Positions 8,923-17,473 of a stretch of DNA of 64,000 bases are shown one piece after another. Origin of the DNA: Sedimentisphaerales bacterium (lineage in GTDB: Bacteria; Planctomycetota; Phycisphaerae; Sedimentisphaerales; SM23-30); assembly GCA_028281535.1 (NCBI GenBank), contig JANQJS010000059.1, positions 1 to 64,000 on the forward strand, written 5' to 3'. The notes below the pieces were generated by a model, which made no database searches, was not told the origin of the DNA, and saw nothing but the letters and a program-made list of their open reading frames with translations. The translations under genes were made by a program, and so were the position numbers. Positions within the stretch are counted from its first letter, which is position 1. Every line of letters begins with the position of its first letter.

Positions 8923-11900
8923 ATGGCAGTTTGGCATTCCATTTTAGAGCTTCTCATGGATGAGCATTTACTCTGGACATTAATCCATACCTTATGGCAG
9001 GGCGGGATCATTTCAATAGTACTGCTAATTTTATTGAGTCAGCTGTCTTCAGAAAAAACCACATTGAGATATTTATTAAATCAAGGTGCCATGTATTGTA
9101 TTGTTCTAGCAGCATTTTTCACTTGGAACATCCTTAATTATCAATCTTCGAATGCCCAGGATACTACCACAAATGAGGTTTCTTCTGCGGCGGTTGATTC
9201 AGATCCTTCGCCAAGTGAAAGCATGACTGTGAGTCCCTTAAATGATAACCTTATTATAGAACCACCTTCACAAAAGCAAGTAGATGATTATTCCTGGCAG
9301 AGCATCTGTATGATTGTGTGGTGTTTGGGTGTCTGTTTGATGTTACTTCGACTGGCATTTCGAATCCATGGTAGTCAAAAGTTGGTTCGACAATGTCAAC
9401 CACTGGACAATCCACAGATTTCAGAATTAATCGAGTCCATATGCCAGATATTGCAGATTCGTCGTAAAATCACTGTATTCGTTGGTTCACATATTCGCAT
9501 GCCGGGCGTGGTTGGGTTTGTGCGTCCAACGCTGCTATTGCCGGTTTCCATTTATAGTGGCATTCCCATCAAAGATATCGAGGCGATGCTGGCACATGAA
9601 TTGGCCCATATTAAACGCCATGATTACTTGCTGCATTTTGTGCAAATGCTCATAGAATCGCTGCTCTTTTTTAATCCTTGGGTTTGGTGGATTAGCCGTC
9701 AAATAAATTTTGAGCGTGAAGCCTGCTGTGATCAGATGGCTTCCAAAATTATAGGTCATAAGCAAACCTACGCTGAATCTCTCATTGCCTGGTATGAGCG
9801 AGCCTTAACGGGCGACAAATTGCCAGATAATATCGTTATGGCATTTTCAGGATCCAATAAAACTCATTCCATGCTCGAACGTGTTCAACGGCTTTTAACG
9901 CCCAAATATCAACCCATCTTGAAATTATCGTGGATGAAAACGGTTTCGATATTTTTGGTATCGTTTCTATTATTAACAGGTCTATACCAAGCCAGCCATG
10001 TGGCTGTAGCCGTAGCGGGTCGTTGGCTAACACCTCAAGAACGTGTTGCTCTTATAAAAGAAATCGGCAAGGAAGTTGGTGAACAGTATAGTCTTAATGA
10101 TTTGGATGATGATAGACAAGTAATATTTTCTGGAACAATTAATGCCAAATTTCCATCGGATATTCCAACAGAGCATTGTAATTGCGATATTAGTGTACGC
10201 GTAAGACGACATCATTCGAGTGGATCCTATGGCTATGGGGTCGAATATGGAGAGCCATTTAATATTCAATCACCAGCGGGTGTAACTAATTTGGTTGTTA
10301 AATGCGATGGTTTTTCTCCAAAAGTATTTGAGACAGTTTATACTGAGCCCAATGATGTGATAGATAATCTTGTCATTGAATTAGTCAAAGGAGATTCAGG
10401 GAAGATCTTGTTTCTAAATGAAGATGATCAATTTATTCCTAATGTTTCGATACTAGGTGGTTTTCAATTAATTCCAAATACGCTATCTCATACTATTGTT
10501 GAAAATAATATTAAGAATGGGCATGTTGATATTTTGGATGCCGTTGGAGAGACGCTCACGTTACATGTCCTTGCGCCAGGTTATGAACATGATATGCGTA
10601 AAAACATAAAATTAGAATTAGATAAGCCCTATGTCTGGTATTTGAAAAAGGCTGAACCGCTTGAGTTTCTTATCACAGATGAACATACCAGAAAACCTAT
10701 TGAAAATGCTCAGGTTCGGTTTGTTTCAGTTATGAATGAACCTGGAACCTGGATTGCGCCGCTAGAAAATGATCACGATTATGATAGCTCTTTTGGTATT
10801 ATGGCAACAACCGATCAATATGGGAAATGTAGGGTAGATTTCTTGAAGAAAGAGGATCGCTATAAGTTATTTGTCTGTGCCGAAGGATATGAATATAAAT
10901 TTCTTGAAGATGTGACGGTGTCAGATCGACAAAAAATGATTTCCCTGGGAATGCCTTTAGTGATAAAAGGTGTGATTGAAACGGATGAATCATATGAAGA
11001 TTTAGAATCAAAAGAAGTTCACTATACAAATGTACATTACAGCAATGAAAATCAATCAAATGTATCATCTGGCTCTAAAGTCAAACTTGAGAATAAAGAT
11101 GGAAAAATATCTTTTGCGATTAACGATCATCTTTGGGGCGAAAAAATCAATGTGAGATATGCTGGTCAGCGGCAGGTCGTATATCTTGATGATTCTGACT
11201 CGCATTGTGTTGTATTTGAACACAAAAAAAATAACCCATTAAAAACTCGAGAGGTCGTTTTTAAATTTGATATGTATGATGAAACGATAGATCCTGAAGG
11301 TTGGATTCGTATTGATTACATCACTCCTAAAATGAAAAAGAATCAACAAGGAATGGTTCCTAAATGGCTTTCCATAAAAAATGGGATGGCAAAAATTGAT
11401 TTACCCATACCTTGTTATCTACAGTATAGTATTGATTATTCTTATGGGAAAAAGCCAATAGGCTTTTGGTTTAATGACCTGGACTGGCAAGATAAAATCT
11501 TTGTTGATCAAAACGATGACCCTAAAGAAATCTATATAAAAACATATCCAGCGGGATCTATTTATGGCAGTATTCCTCGGCCAGATAATGATAACCAACA
11601 TAACCAGATTAGCTTGTCTTTAAAAACAATAGATAAACCTGTGCATTTGAGTGAACAGTCTGACTATCATTTTGATCAAAATAATATCGATGCCGTTTTG
11701 TCTAAAGAGTTGGATAAAGTAAAGTATCATTTCGGAGCCATTCCACTAGGTGGGCGATATGTGATCATTGCAAAGCAAGGGAAAATGTTTGTGACATCAG
11801 AACCAATTGTTTTGGATAAAGAATATTCGGTTCGACAAGTCGATTTTGTTTTTCCTGAACCCCAGACCTTGAAAGGAAGGGTTTATCTACCAGATGGGCT

Positions 11901-12426
11901 ACCCGCTTTTCAAGCAATGGTAAAAATTTCTGCAAATGTCAATGTTTATGGTGGACATTCTTATGGTATGCTACCTATTAAAACAGATCTTCAAGGGCGT
12001 TTCGTTATTGAGTCGGTGAATACTGATTTTCCTGGAGATTATACACTTGAGATTAAGCAGCCAGGCTATCAAGTGGTTCAGAAAAAAGTTAAGTCATTAG
12101 ATCAACCGGTTGAGATTCATTTAAAGAAAGGCCATGTCTTTACCGGGAAGATTCTCGATCATCATACTGATCGTCCAATTGTCGGGGTTCAAGTAACTGG
12201 TTATGATGATAAGTATCGTTGGGTTGAGTCCGATCATGTAACAAATCACAAGGGGGAATTTGTATTCTCAACTTTAGATGATAAAGAGTATCAAATTCAG
12301 TTTTCACAAGTAAGATCAATTCATTCTCATACTATGAAAATAAGTCCGGGCAACACATCCCCACAAATATTTTATGCTGTGATTCCTGATTGGGCGTATG
12401 GCGTGCGTTTAGGTGATAAAAATTAA
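8923..12426 (+). CDS. M56-family (BlaR1-like) membrane metallopeptidase with long outer extension
   Basis: 1167 residues, about twice the length of BlaR1. Residues 15-70 and 125-147 hold membrane segments; the zinc motif HELAH is at 225-229, followed by NPWVWW and EREACCD (264-270), all hallmarks of M56. A further hydrophobic segment near 340-360 leads to about 800 residues with no penicillin-binding domain. Instead the tail is made of beta-sandwich, carboxypeptidase-regulatory-like units, clearest at the C-terminus (GRVYLPDGLPAFQA, TDLQGRF, then VFTGKILDHHTDRPIVGV and NHKGEFVFST). Expected role: membrane sensor-protease that inactivates the repressor encoded just upstream. The outer part may sense or bind envelope material; that is inference. 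Confidence 0.9.
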   Translation: MAVWHSILELLMDEHLLWTLIHTLWQGGIISIVLLILLSQLSSEKTTLRYLLNQGAMYCIVLAAFFTWNILNYQSSNAQDTTTNEVSSAAVDSDPSPSESMTVSPLNDNLIIEPPSQKQVDDYSWQSICMIVWCLGVCLMLLRLAFRIHGSQKLVRQCQPLDNPQISELIESICQILQIRRKITVFVGSHIRMPGVVGFVRPTLLLPVSIYSGIPIKDIEAMLAHELAHIKRHDYLLHFVQMLIESLLFFNPWVWWISRQINFEREACCDQMASKIIGHKQTYAESLIAWYERALTGDKLPDNIVMAFSGSNKTHSMLERVQRLLTPKYQPILKLSWMKTVSIFLVSFLLLTGLYQASHVAVAVAGRWLTPQERVALIKEIGKEVGEQYSLNDLDDDRQVIFSGTINAKFPSDIPTEHCNCDISVRVRRHHSSGSYGYGVEYGEPFNIQSPAGVTNLVVKCDGFSPKVFETVYTEPNDVIDNLVIELVKGDSGKILFLNEDDQFIPNVSILGGFQLIPNTLSHTIVENNIKNGHVDILDAVGETLTLHVLAPGYEHDMRKNIKLELDKPYVWYLKKAEPLEFLITDEHTRKPIENAQVRFVSVMNEPGTWIAPLENDHDYDSSFGIMATTDQYGKCRVDFLKKEDRYKLFVCAEGYEYKFLEDVTVSDRQKMISLGMPLVIKGVIETDESYEDLESKEVHYTNVHYSNENQSNVSSGSKVKLENKDGKISFAINDHLWGEKINVRYAGQRQVVYLDDSDSHCVVFEHKKNNPLKTREVVFKFDMYDETIDPEGWIRIDYITPKMKKNQQGMVPKWLSIKNGMAKIDLPIPCYLQYSIDYSYGKKPIGFWFNDLDWQDKIFVDQNDDPKEIYIKTYPAGSIYGSIPRPDNDNQHNQISLSLKTIDKPVHLSEQSDYHFDQNNIDAVLSKELDKVKYHFGAIPLGGRYVIIAKQGKMFVTSEPIVLDKEYSVRQVDFVFPEPQTLKGRVYLPDGLPAFQAMVKISANVNVYGGHSYGMLPIKTDLQGRFVIESVNTDFPGDYTLEIKQPGYQVVQKKVKSLDQPVEIHLKKGHVFTGKILDHHTDRPIVGVQVTGYDDKYRWVESDHVTNHKGEFVFSTLDDKEYQIQFSQVRSIHSHTMKISPGNTSPQIFYAVIPDWAYGVRLGDKN

Positions 12427-12481
12427 TTCATCTCTTACACTCTGATAAAAATATTGTGATGTTTAGATGAGTTCTGTCTAG

Positions 12482-12568
12482 ATAAAAAATTACTCCAATA
12501 GCAGATGGGCGGTCGGGGAATAGGAGGGGAAAACCACCTGCCACTGGAGTATCAATGCAATTATTATA
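12482..12568 (-). ncRNA. Candidate small RNA with C-rich loop
   Basis: On the minus strand a strong promoter (see 12575-12602) points at an 18-bp uninterrupted stem (12551-12534 with 12508-12491), which includes three G-U pairs, closing a 25-base loop. The stem is followed directly by ATTTTTTATC, a terminator-like U tract. The three sites that are G-U on the minus strand would be A-C mismatches on the plus strand, so the structure belongs to the minus strand. The loop carries TTTTCCCCTCC and ATTCCCCG, C-rich stretches able to pair with SD sequences. Predicted length is about 85 bases. No known family is recognised; expression is unproven. Confidence 0.6.
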
Positions 12569-12574
12569 ATTTTA

Positions 12575-12602
12575 ATTCTATGCGAAGATTTCTATTTGTC
12601 AA
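12575..12602 (-). promoter_or_regulatory. Promoter of the candidate small RNA
   Basis: Read on the minus strand, TTGACA (12602-12597) is a perfect -35, followed after 16 bases by TAGAAT (12580-12575). The nearest minus-strand element downstream is the hairpin at 12491-12551. Confidence 0.6.
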
Positions 12603-12793
12603 TACAATTCACCTGCGGATGCAGTAGTTAAATTATCTTCGTCTCTCTATTATTTAATACGCATGCCTGTCTAAAAAGTTCTTTGCGCACCCTAAGCACA
12701 ATTGGATTTTGCTAATCTTTAAAATCAGCGCGAACCCTATTCATCATACAGTTACCAAAATCAGTTCCCTAAATTTCCACTAAGAAAATGCAA

Positions 12794-12867
12794 TGGGCGA
12801 TACAGGACTTGAACCTGTGACCTCATGGATGTCGACCATGCGCTCTAGCCAACTGAGCTAATCGCCC
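12794..12867 (-). tRNA. tRNA-Val (anticodon GAC), CCA not encoded
   Basis: A complete 74-base cloverleaf on the minus strand: acceptor stem GGGCGAT/ATCGCCC, D stem GCTC/GAGC, anticodon stem CATGG/CCATG, variable loop AGGTC, T stem ACAGG/CCTGT with loop TTCAAGT, discriminator A. The seven-base anticodon loop reads TCGACAT, placing GAC at 34-36 (valine). Position 33, nearly always U in tRNAs, is C here. The 3' CCA is not in the DNA (TTG follows the discriminator). All stems pair perfectly, so it does not look like a decayed copy. Confidence 0.93.
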
Positions 12868-12882
12868 CAAAAGTAAAGAGAG

Positions 12883-12911
12883 AATGTACCGGATAAATCA
12901 TGTCCTGTCAA
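12883..12911 (-). promoter_or_regulatory. Promoter of the tRNA-Val gene
   Basis: On the minus strand TTGACA (12911-12906) and TACATT (12888-12883) are 17 bases apart, and the -10 ends 15 bases before the first base of the tRNA. Confidence 0.65.
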
Positions 12912-13054
12912 CAGGATTTTACTTGTTGTAAATAAAGTGGTTAGCGTGTCTGGTTTTTTGCCTTTAACCAATTCTTTTGACTCTAAATTGGAATTAAATT
13001 ATTCTATTTTAGTGAAAAGTGTGATATGAAACCCATGTAAAAGGAGATCTTTTG

Positions 13055-13954
13055 ATGAATTTTTCCTCCAAGTCTATCTATTTATGCCTGGGCATAATTT
13101 TATGTCTTTCTCTTAACCTTAAAGCGCAGCATGAATGGCAAAAACCTCTGCCACCCAGAAGCAAAGCCGATCTGGAAAAAATCATGGGGCCTATCAAGCA
13201 GAAAAAATTTTCAAAAGATTTGAATGTGGTTTGGGTCTGGAGTAAGCATGATCATGATCCTGGATTTCATGAATATGAAAAAGTGAGAGATAAGTTTAAA
13301 AAGTTGTTTAAAAAATTACCTCAGATTAAATTTCAATCTGTTTATAAATTCCCTACAGAAAAACAATGGAAGACAGCAGATTTAGTCGTCTTCTATCTGC
13401 ATCTTGATGAATTAAAACAATCACAATATGATCAGATCAATCAGTTTGTAAAACGTGGCGGCGGTCTAGTCGCGATTCATGAAGCGATGATTATGCGCCC
13501 AACTGGAGATCGATTAGCAAGTTGCTTAGGTTTAGCTTGGGATGATGAACATTCAAGCTGGGGAGTGATGCCGACACCTTATAAAGTCGTTAAACGTAAT
13601 CATGACATCTTCAAAGGCTTTGATGAGAAAATCGACATGGTCGATGAATTCTATTGGAATCTTACGGGTGAGAAAAAGAAAATCGATATCCTTGCCGTAT
13701 CACAAGCAGGTCCAGAAGATGATACCAAAGGCCCACCTGATCCCAAAGAACTTGATGGTAAAGATTGGCCGCTCTTTTGGACCAAAGAAGAAGGGAAAGG
13801 AAGAGTGTTTGCCTCATTGCCAGGCCACAATTTATTTTCATACGATGATCCCTATTTCAGAATCATTCTACTTCGCGCTATGGCATGGACAACCAAAGAA
13901 TCCTTCGATCCTTTCAAGCCATTAGTGACTGAAGGGATTAAAGTCAAAAAGTAG
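13055..13954 (+). CDS. Secreted ThuA-like domain protein
   Basis: 299 residues. The ATG at 13055 is preceded by AAGGAG (13041-13046) and is preferred over a TTG one codon earlier. A signal peptide (hydrophobic LCLGIILCLSLNL, then KAQ) is followed by a ThuA/trehalose-utilisation-like, class I glutamine-amidotransferase-type fold: VVWVWSKHDHDPGFHEYEKV, a central GGGLVAIHEAM turn, DEFYWNL, and a C-terminal GKGRVFASLPGH with DDPYFRIILLRAMAWTT. ThuA-like proteins are abundant in planctomycetes and linked to carbohydrate metabolism, but the reaction is not established. It stands alone and converges with the multicopper oxidase gene, 16 bases away. Confidence 0.85.
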   Translation: MNFSSKSIYLCLGIILCLSLNLKAQHEWQKPLPPRSKADLEKIMGPIKQKKFSKDLNVVWVWSKHDHDPGFHEYEKVRDKFKKLFKKLPQIKFQSVYKFPTEKQWKTADLVVFYLHLDELKQSQYDQINQFVKRGGGLVAIHEAMIMRPTGDRLASCLGLAWDDEHSSWGVMPTPYKVVKRNHDIFKGFDEKIDMVDEFYWNLTGEKKKIDILAVSQAGPEDDTKGPPDPKELDGKDWPLFWTKEEGKGRVFASLPGHNLFSYDDPYFRIILLRAMAWTTKESFDPFKPLVTEGIKVKK

Positions 13955-13970
13955 CAAAGTGTAATAATAA

Positions 13971-16349
13971 TTAAGGGCTGGGAGCGACGACCTGGAATTG
14001 CCGCATCATTTCATGATCTTCATGTTCGAGGATATGACAGTGGTAGGCAAACTTACCGGTAAAATCAGTGAAGGTCGCAATGACACGTACCTGCTCAAAT
14101 GGATGCACTTGAACCGTATCTTTCCATCCGGCAAATTCAGGTTCCGGTGGTAAAGGCGATCCAACCGTCGTACCATCAGGCATGATCGCTTGTCGATCTA
14201 AAACTTGGAACATGACCAAATGCATATGCATCGGGTGGGTCATGCCAGAACGATTACTAAATGTCCAAATTTCCGTGGTGCCCAATACAGGAAATTCTGT
14301 AATATTATCCCACATCAATCCATTGATCAGCCAGGTGTTGCCAGTACAGGCATCAGGATGTTGCTGCAAAGTAAGTGTTCGATTTTGAATCGCTTGACCT
14401 TCTGGAATCACATTAAAGGTTCGTAACGGATCAGGAATAGCAGCGGTGTGTCCTGTTTGGCCTTGAACAATAAATTTCATTACGTTTGGAATAACACCAA
14501 CCCCAGTTGTACCAGGAAAAGGTGCTGGTGCATCATTCGTTAAAATAATTTCAGTGCCTGCAGCATGAGATGAAAAATCAATAATCAAATCGACACGCTC
14601 AGCAGGTGCAATGGTCACTTGTGATAAAGTCACAGGTGAAGGTAATAATCCGCCATCACTTCCAATGACTGTCATATTTTGGCTATTGGATAAACTTAAT
14701 CGATAAAAACGTGACCCACTGGCATTAACGATACGGAAACGATACTTACCTTGTTTAACATTCAGATAAGGCCATACTTTTCCATTGACCAGGATGCGAT
14801 TACCAAAATAAGTTTGTTGCCACGCGGCAGGATATTGCAGCGATCCATCCGCATTAAAAGTACGATCGCAAATCATCAATGGAATTTCAAATTCACCACT
14901 TGGCAAACCTAAACTGTTTTCTGTTGCATCTCGTATCAAATAAAAACCTGCTAATCCCATATAAACATTCAATCGTGTTATCCCTAATGCATGATCATGA
15001 TACCAAAGGGTCGCTGGTAATTGAATATTTGGGTATTCATGGGTGATGGATGTTTGGCCCGGCAAGAACGTATCTTCTGGATAACCATCAAATTGTTCCG
15101 CGGCATGAATACCATGTAGGTGAACAACAGTACGCGGCGAATCGCCTGCTAAGTCTGGACCGTGTGGACAGGTATCTACCGCCAGATAGTGTGATGTTCG
15201 CAAGTTATTATTTGGGTCACGCAAATCATTGGTCCAGTCTACCGTGACTTGCTGATTTGCTGTTGCTTCAATCGTAGGGCCTGGAAATTGCCCATCATAT
15301 CCCCATAACGTTGTTAGTGGTAATTGTTGATGCAGTTGTTGCTGGAATTCTACCATACTAATGTCGTAATGAGCTACGCCTCCCACACTTCCTGTGGTCG
15401 GTTGCTTAACTGTTAGGATCGGTAATGCATCCAAAAAGGGTGTTAGTTCAGGGCCCGAAGGCGGTGCATTTAAATTGATACAATGAATCCCATTTGGATC
15501 GGTACAGCTTAACCATTCTGAGGCAAACTGTGGATAAAGATTGGGATCAAGGATTGGAAAATCCATCATATCCACATAACAATCTTGATTATAATCAGAA
15601 GTTAAGACACCCCATCCATCACAATCTTGCACCGGTGCGGGTGGTGTTTCATCATAGATAACGGTTAGTTCTGGACGCTGGCTTGCCGTTAAATTTTCTC
15701 GTGATGAAAAACGTTTCGCCATGCCACTTACTTCATTTCCAATTAAGGCCCATCCGTAATTTGTCGTTGGATTATCGAGCCAGGATTGTACATCAGAAAT
15801 CATCAGGGCCGTAGAATTCCAAGTGTATGAACTATTGGGGACACCTACGATTTGACTAGCACGAGAATTTGGATCAAAGTCACCACCAGGATTTGTCCAA
15901 AATTGAGTGACGTAAAATGTATGATACCAGGTAGCACTATTTAATGTGGGGAATGTACCAGAACCTCCGCCACCCGCAGGAGGAAATGAGCCTCCTTCTC
16001 CCCAGTCATTTGTAACTCGAAATAATCGAATTAATTGTTGTTCAGAGCCGTCTCCACTCGCCTTATTCAGATAGAGCTTAAGTGTTACACTAGTAATCGT
16101 GGCGCCTGCTGGAATGTTTGCAGCGATATCAAATTTAACTAATCCTCTGCGTTTTTTCTGGCCACCTGCAAATCCGTTTCGACCAACAAAAAATGCATCT
16201 AAAGCTCCACCGGCTAGTTGACCATTAGCATCTTCATAGAGTGTTGCATCTTGAGTGGGAGAAATGTTAACGGTTGTCCCAGGCGCAGCTGTAGCTAGAA
16301 GTAAAGTGGCTAAAACTCCTAGCGCACATTTCAACACTGTATGTAACAC
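13971..16349 (-). CDS. Secreted multicopper oxidase with DNRLRE and dockerin-like modules
   Basis: 792 residues from a GTG at 16349, chosen because CAGGAG lies 6 bases before it and it begins a signal peptide; an in-frame TTG at 16376 would put the SD inside the gene. Order: signal peptide; DNRLRE-type beta module (about 25-235, with TVNISPTQDATLYED and GLVKFD); a dockerin-like stretch (about 242-285, DYNQDCYVDMMDFPIL and SEWLSCTDPNG); then a CotA/bilirubin-oxidase-like multicopper oxidase. All copper motifs are present: HLHG (410-413), WYHDH (449-453), HPMHMH (705-710) and YHCHILEHEDHEM, giving the type 1 Cys and Met. Expected activity is O2-dependent oxidation of phenolics, metals or pigments outside the cell. 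Confidence 0.92.
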   Translation of the reverse strand: MLHTVLKCALGVLATLLLATAAPGTTVNISPTQDATLYEDANGQLAGGALDAFFVGRNGFAGGQKKRRGLVKFDIAANIPAGATITSVTLKLYLNKASGDGSEQQLIRLFRVTNDWGEGGSFPPAGGGGSGTFPTLNSATWYHTFYVTQFWTNPGGDFDPNSRASQIVGVPNSSYTWNSTALMISDVQSWLDNPTTNYGWALIGNEVSGMAKRFSSRENLTASQRPELTVIYDETPPAPVQDCDGWGVLTSDYNQDCYVDMMDFPILDPNLYPQFASEWLSCTDPNGIHCINLNAPPSGPELTPFLDALPILTVKQPTTGSVGGVAHYDISMVEFQQQLHQQLPLTTLWGYDGQFPGPTIEATANQQVTVDWTNDLRDPNNNLRTSHYLAVDTCPHGPDLAGDSPRTVVHLHGIHAAEQFDGYPEDTFLPGQTSITHEYPNIQLPATLWYHDHALGITRLNVYMGLAGFYLIRDATENSLGLPSGEFEIPLMICDRTFNADGSLQYPAAWQQTYFGNRILVNGKVWPYLNVKQGKYRFRIVNASGSRFYRLSLSNSQNMTVIGSDGGLLPSPVTLSQVTIAPAERVDLIIDFSSHAAGTEIILTNDAPAPFPGTTGVGVIPNVMKFIVQGQTGHTAAIPDPLRTFNVIPEGQAIQNRTLTLQQHPDACTGNTWLINGLMWDNITEFPVLGTTEIWTFSNRSGMTHPMHMHLVMFQVLDRQAIMPDGTTVGSPLPPEPEFAGWKDTVQVHPFEQVRVIATFTDFTGKFAYHCHILEHEDHEMMRQFQVVAPSP

Positions 16350-16597
16350 CAATTTCTCCTGACGTAATAAATACAAATTGTCTTGTGGTCCGGCGTAGAT
16401 CCGTAATTGGACACAAAATGGGTAGCGTACATATGATCTTTAGGATAGATCGGATATTTCAATGGGTAAGATTATGACTTATAACCTATTATATTCAAAA
16501 AAGAGCGATAAAACAATTAATTTAAGATATCTCCGCTGAGATAAATATAATGATCTATCTATTAGGAGCTTACAAATAATATTTTTAGATATGATTA

Positions 16598-17323
16598 TCA
16601 AATGACACGTAGAGCGGCCAAATAGCTACCGAATGCCATACCAGCTGTTTCGGTACGTAAGATGGTATCACTGATACGAAGAGCCAGTGATGGATGCGAG
16701 AGGAGAAGGGATTCTTCAGAGTCGGCAAATCCACCTTCTGGTCCGATAAAAACAATCACATCTTCGTCTTGCCATGACAAAGTCGTAACTGGTTTTGCAG
16801 ATTCATTTAAGCTACCGATGAGCCACTGTGCATGTGGGTAGAGCGTTTGGCAATGCTCCAATGTTTCGGATAGTGACATCGGTGAATCAATTTGAGGCAA
16901 AAAAAGTCTTTCAGATTGCTTTGCCGCGGCAATGGCCAAATGTTCAAAACGCTCTAATATATTTTTGCCAGAACCTTTTTTGACGGTACGTTCATACAGC
17001 ACAGGGATGATATGATCGACACCTAATTCGCTGCATTTGCTAATCAGCCAGTCAAAGCGTTCTCCTTTTGCCAGGCTGACCGCTAGAATAATTCGTTGCG
17101 TGTCTCTTGCAGGAAACTGTTCAATACTGGTAATTGATATCAAAACTTTTTTTGATTTTACTTCAACGATACTAGCCTGGGCCAGGCATCCTTTGCCATC
17201 AAATAATTCCAACGAATCACCAACCTGACAGCGCATCACTTTAATGAGATGATGAGCTTCAGGACCTGTAATTTCTGAACCGCCTTGGTTTATAGGACTC
17301 TGGAAAAAGCGTTTTTCTTTCAA
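16598..17323 (-). CDS. rsmE: 16S rRNA (uracil1498-N3)-methyltransferase RsmE
   Basis: 241 residues, the usual length. The N-terminal PUA-like part has AHHLIKVMRCQVGDSLELFDGKG, and the SPOUT part has the family motifs LAVSLAKGERFDWLISKCSELGV, FIGPEGGF and ISDTILRTETAGMAF, which build the SAM-binding knot. It methylates U1498 of 16S rRNA in the decoding region of the small subunit. The start is a TTG at 17323, with GGAA about 10 bases upstream; no ATG fits the conserved N-terminus. The gene has no close operon partner; the acidic-protein gene at 17474 is divergent. Confidence 0.93.
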   Translation of the reverse strand: MKEKRFFQSPINQGGSEITGPEAHHLIKVMRCQVGDSLELFDGKGCLAQASIVEVKSKKVLISITSIEQFPARDTQRIILAVSLAKGERFDWLISKCSELGVDHIIPVLYERTVKKGSGKNILERFEHLAIAAAKQSERLFLPQIDSPMSLSETLEHCQTLYPHAQWLIGSLNESAKPVTTLSWQDEDVIVFIGPEGGFADSEESLLLSHPSLALRISDTILRTETAGMAFGSYLAALRVI

Positions 17324-17473
17324 TCAATGGTTCCTGTTAGTGCCAGCCAATAACTTAGATATCAATTTTGAAGTCATAATAGTCGATAATGGTCTAAGAG
17401 AAAACTCGAAAGTGGATCTTAAGTTTGTAAATGCTTAAGTCCCTACAAATCAAAAAGATAAAAGGTTGAAAAG

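Noticed and set aside
12540-12546. GCCACTG on the plus strand, the core of the B12 box of cobalamin riboswitches
   Set aside because: No other conserved riboswitch helices or loops are present, no B12 gene is downstream, and the bases belong to the minus-strand hairpin stem.
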